From: an uncultured Bacillota bacterium
GTDB lineage: Bacteria; Bacillota; Limnochordia; Limnochordales; ZCTH02-B6
Direction: 5' to 3'
Assembly: GCA_937916565.1 (NCBI GenBank)
Contig: CALFSR010000023.1
Location: 1-9,128, forward strand
Length of the DNA: 9,128 nt
The notes below the pieces were generated by a model. That model saw only the letters and a program-made list of their open reading frames with translations. It made no database searches and was not told the DNA's origin. Positions 6,798 to 9,128 of the stretch are shown in pieces. Position 1 is the first letter of the stretch, and the number at the start of each line of letters is the position of its first letter. The translations under genes and the position numbers were made by a program.

Positions 6798-6828
6798 TCG
6801 TTTTGGGGCGGTGCGGCCGCAGCCCGTG

Positions 6829-7512
6829 TCAGTGGGCGGCCTGCGCGTCCTTGCGCCGGTTGCGGAGCACGTGAAACACCTGCTTTGGCGTGATGCCCCG
6901 CTCGGCCATGAGCACGGTCAAGTGGTAAATGAGGTCCGCGGACTCTTCGAGCAGCGGCTGCTTGGTGTCATTCTTGGCGGCGATGATGACCTCGGCGCTC
7001 TCCTCGCCAACCTTCTTGAGGATTTTGTCCAGGCCCTCTCGGAACAGGTAAGCCGTGTACGAGCCTTCCCTGGGATGATCGCGCCGCTCGACGATCACCT
7101 GGTACAGCTGCTCGAACACGTCCTGTCCCCGGCCGCCGTAAACTTGATCCGGGTCAAACACCTGTTCGCCGGCGACCGCCGGTTTCCCTTCCCCGTCGAT
7201 CTCGTAATGGAAACACGACCGGTAGCCCTCATGGCAGGCCCCGGGCCCCTCCTGCTCGACTTTGAGCAAAAGAGAATCTCCGTCGCAGTCGGCGATGATG
7301 GCCCGCACGTGCTGGTAGTGGCCCGATTCCTCTCCCTTGAGCCACAGCTTTTGCCGGCTCCGGCTCCAATACCACGCCTTGCCCGTCTCGATGGTGCGCT
7401 GCAGCGCCTCGCGGTTCATGTGGGCCAGCATCAGCACTTCGCCGGTGTGCACGTCCTGCACCACCACCGGAATCAGCCCGTTCGTCTGAAACCTCAGTTG
7501 CGACCATTCCAT
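6829..7512 (-). CDS. hisIE: Bifunctional phosphoribosyl-AMP cyclohydrolase / phosphoribosyl-ATP pyrophosphatase
   Basis: Performs steps 2 and 3 of histidine biosynthesis: the HisE part hydrolyses PR-ATP to PR-AMP and the HisI part opens the adenine ring to give ProFAR. The 227 residues show HisI at 1 to about 115 with AWYWSRSRQKLWLKGEESG (46-64), the metal motif DCDGD (Asp75, 77 and 79 for Mg, Cys76 for Zn by family analogy) and GACHEGYRSCF with zinc ligands Cys93 and Cys100. HisE covers about 130-225 with SYTAYLFREGLDKILKKVGE and ESAEVIIAAKND. About 15-20 residues link the two. ATG at 7512 starts at the family N-terminus and has a G-rich ribosome site (GGGGGG, 9 nt upstream). It follows hisF by 48 bp and is the last his gene before pcrA. 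The fusion is the common arrangement in many bacteria. Confidence 0.96.
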   Translation of the reverse strand: MEWSQLRFQTNGLIPVVVQDVHTGEVLMLAHMNREALQRTIETGKAWYWSRSRQKLWLKGEESGHYQHVRAIIADCDGDSLLLKVEQEGPGACHEGYRSCFHYEIDGEGKPAVAGEQVFDPDQVYGGRGQDVFEQLYQVIVERRDHPREGSYTAYLFREGLDKILKKVGEESAEVIIAAKNDTKQPLLEESADLIYHLTVLMAERGITPKQVFHVLRNRRKDAQAAH

Positions 7513-7560
7513 TGGCGCAAACCCCCCGACCCTTGTCGCGCGTCCGGTTGCTCCGGCCGC

Positions 7561-8358
7561 CTACAGCCGCACCGGTACGCCCGCGCGGCGCAAGTACTCC
7601 TTCAAGGCCCGAATCTCCACCCGGCGGAAATGAAAAACGCTTGCGGCCAGCAAGGCGTCGGCCCGCCCGGCGATGTAACCGTCCCGGAAATGTTCCGGCG
7701 TCCCGGCACCTCCCGATGCCACGATGGGGACGCCCGCCGCCTCCTTGACGCGGCGGTTAAGTTCGTTGTCATACCCTTGCTGCATCCCGTCGGCGTCGAT
7801 GCTGTTGAGCACGATCTCGCCGGCCCCCAGCATCGCGGCCTCTTTGGCCCATGCGATGACGTCCAGCCCCGTAGGGGCGGTGCCGCCCTTGACGACCACT
7901 TCCCAAGCCGCATCCTCCGCGCCCCGTCGGCGCCGGCAGTCGATGGCCAGCACGATCCGCTCGCGGCCAAACCGTTCCGCCGCTTCCTTCAGGAGCTCCG
8001 GGCGCTCGACCGCGGCGGTGTTGATGGCGACCTTGGCGGCGCCAGCCACGAGCAGCGCCTCGATGTCCGCCGCCGAACGGACGCCGCCGCCAACCGTCAA
8101 CGGTACCGAGACCGCCGCCGCCACCCGTCGGACCACGTCCAGCATGGTGCCGCGGCCTTCGGTCGAGGCCGCAATGTCAAACAGGGCGATCTCGTCGGCG
8201 CCGTCCCGGTCGTAGCCGGCCGCCATCTCGACCGGATCGCCCGCGTCGCGGATGTCCCGGAACTGCTTGCCCTTTACGACCCTCCCGCCTCTCACGTCAA
8301 GACACGGGATGACGCGCACCGGGGCCCCTGGGCTCGTCTCCGGGAGACTTGACTCCAT
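7561..8358 (-). CDS. hisF: Imidazole glycerol phosphate synthase cyclase subunit HisF
   Basis: Cyclase half of the HisHF synthase. It uses ammonia channelled from HisH to convert PRFAR into imidazole glycerol phosphate and AICAR. The (beta/alpha)8 barrel shows VIPCLDVRGGRVVKG at the start (Asp21, equivalent to catalytic Asp11 of the T. maritima enzyme), DEIALFDIAAST, the phosphate loop VGGGVRS, VLAIDCRRRR (Asp140, equivalent to Asp130), IVLNSIDADGMQQGYD and IVASGGAGTPEHF. The start is uncertain among three: TTG at 8373 (AGGGG 6 nt upstream, 270 residues), ATG at 8358 (AAGG 8 nt upstream, 265 residues, used here) and GTG at 8319 (AGGGG about 5 nt upstream, about 252 residues, closest to the usual family start). 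It follows hisA by 33 bp with this start. Function is secure. Confidence 0.95.
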   Translation of the reverse strand: MESSLPETSPGAPVRVIPCLDVRGGRVVKGKQFRDIRDAGDPVEMAAGYDRDGADEIALFDIAASTEGRGTMLDVVRRVAAAVSVPLTVGGGVRSAADIEALLVAGAAKVAINTAAVERPELLKEAAERFGRERIVLAIDCRRRRGAEDAAWEVVVKGGTAPTGLDVIAWAKEAAMLGAGEIVLNSIDADGMQQGYDNELNRRVKEAAGVPIVASGGAGTPEHFRDGYIAGRADALLAASVFHFRRVEIRALKEYLRRAGVPVRL

Positions 8359-8391
8359 TGGCAGCGCCTTCAAGCAAAACCCCTGCCCTCT

Positions 8392-9128
8392 TCACGCCCG
8401 GGCGCCGGCCGCCACCGCCAGCGCTTCCTTAAGGTCGACGGCGCCGGTGTAAAGGGCCTTGCCGATGATGGCGCCGGCCACGCCCCGCTCCCGCATGCTC
8501 GCGATGGCCCGCACGTCGGCCAAGCTGCTCACGCCGCCCGACGCGATAACCTCAACGCCTGCCTGCGCCACCCGCTCCAGGGCGGCCAAGTTGGGACCGG
8601 ACAGCATGCCGTCCCGGGCGATGTCGGTGAAAATGACTTGCTGTACACCAAGCCCGCGCATTTCGCGGGCAAGCTCCACCGCGTCCTTGTCGGTGCCCTC
8701 GGCCCAGCCGCGCACCGCGACCCGCCCCTCCCGGGCGTCGATGCCGACCAACACCCGGCCCGGAAACCGGCGGCACGCCTCCTCGACCAACTCCGGCTGC
8801 TCGATGGCGGCCGTGCCCAGGATGACATAGGTAATCCCGGCGGCCAGCACCGCTTCGATGGCCGCCATGGTGCGAATGCCGCCGCCTAGCTCCACCGGAA
8901 CATCCACCGCCTTGGCGATGGCCGCGGCGACGGAGAGGTTGCTGGGCAGTCCCGCAAACGCGCCGTCCAGGTCGACCACATGCAGGCGCCGGGCGCCGGC
9001 CGCCGCGAAGGTGCGCGCGACCGCGACAGGGTCATCGGCGTAAACCGTCTCCCGGTTGGGGTCTCCCTGAACGAGCCGCACGCAGCGGCCGCCGCGCAGG
9101 TCGATGGCGGGAATGATGAGCAGGCCCG
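8392..9128 (-). CDS. hisA: Phosphoribosylformimino-5-aminoimidazole carboxamide ribotide isomerase HisA, 5' end outside window
   Basis: Isomerises ProFAR to PRFAR, the substrate of HisHF, in histidine biosynthesis. 244 residues are visible, from GLLIIPAIDLRGGRCVRLVQGD to the TGA at 8392. The barrel motifs are present: the Asp of AIDLRGG (first catalytic aspartate), HVVDLDGAFAG, ELGGGIRT, VGIDAREGRVAVRGW (second catalytic aspartate by family alignment), IFTDIARDGMLSGPN and IASGGVSS. The open frame runs through the right edge, and the conserved IIPAIDL lies upstream of the first recognisable start (GTG at 9081). That GTG would cut off a catalytic aspartate, so the true start is at or beyond the edge. 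The bifunctional actinobacterial form PriA is less likely given the gene context, but I cannot exclude it from sequence alone. hisF follows within about 20-35 bp. Confidence 0.95.
   Translation of the reverse strand, partial: GLLIIPAIDLRGGRCVRLVQGDPNRETVYADDPVAVARTFAAAGARRLHVVDLDGAFAGLPSNLSVAAAIAKAVDVPVELGGGIRTMAAIEAVLAAGITYVILGTAAIEQPELVEEACRRFPGRVLVGIDAREGRVAVRGWAEGTDKDAVELAREMRGLGVQQVIFTDIARDGMLSGPNLAALERVAQAGVEVIASGGVSSLADVRAIASMRERGVAGAIIGKALYTGAVDLKEALAVAAGARA

Noticed and set aside
8392..9081. hisA as a complete gene starting at the GTG at 9081
   Set aside because: The frame continues upstream through IIPAIDLRGG, which holds a catalytic aspartate, so the gene is cut by the window edge.
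1..9128. CRISPR array, tRNA or rRNA genes, insertion sequence, phage or defence genes
   Set aside because: No regularly spaced repeats, no tRNA- or rRNA-like stretch, no transposase or integrase motifs, and no terminal repeats were seen. Almost all sequence is accounted for by housekeeping genes.
1..9128. A functional link between HisF and GatCAB through glutamine-derived ammonia
   Set aside because: Both use ammonia from glutamine, but they act in separate complexes and their closeness is readily explained by ordinary gene order; nothing in the sequence supports a shared system.

Overview
The window is a GC-rich (by eye about two thirds G+C), densely packed stretch of bacterial chromosome made of conserved housekeeping genes. 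The likeliest source is a high-GC member of the Bacillota (for example a Symbiobacterium-, Thermaerobacter- or Limnochordia-like lineage). The reasons are the pcrA-ligA-gatCA neighbourhood known from Bacillota, strong Shine-Dalgarno sites, frequent TTG and GTG starts, a B. subtilis-like LigA and a fused HisIE. The lineage is an inference from gene order and protein character, not from a database search.

Read along the minus strand (right to left), the layout is: hisA (cut by the right window edge), hisF and hisIE, the last steps of a histidine biosynthesis operon; then pcrA, a UvrD/Rep-family DNA helicase; then ligA, the NAD+-dependent DNA ligase; then gatC and gatA (cut by the left edge), two subunits of the tRNA-dependent amidotransferase. 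The only plus-strand gene is a D-alanyl-D-alanine carboxypeptidase (DacF/PBP5 family) at 3091-4344, lying between pcrA and ligA. It is convergent with pcrA (52 bp gap) and divergent from ligA (131 bp gap). The minus-strand genes are tightly spaced: gatC overlaps the end of ligA, and the other gaps are about 30 to 90 bp.

Functionally, HisA and HisF form the imidazole ring precursor and HisIE carries out two earlier steps. PcrA and LigA serve replication and repair. GatCA(B) corrects Glu-tRNA(Gln) and/or Asp-tRNA(Asn) to the amidated forms. DacF trims peptidoglycan stem peptides. gatB is expected just left of the window, and the remaining his genes just right of it.

No mobile element, CRISPR array, tRNA or rRNA gene was found, and there is no convincing new biological system. 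The points most worth checking are the inverted dacF in the middle of the cluster, an acid-free Gly/Arg-rich linker in PcrA, an imperfect inverted repeat between gatC and gatA, and several non-ATG starts. All intergenic gaps are shorter than 300 bases.
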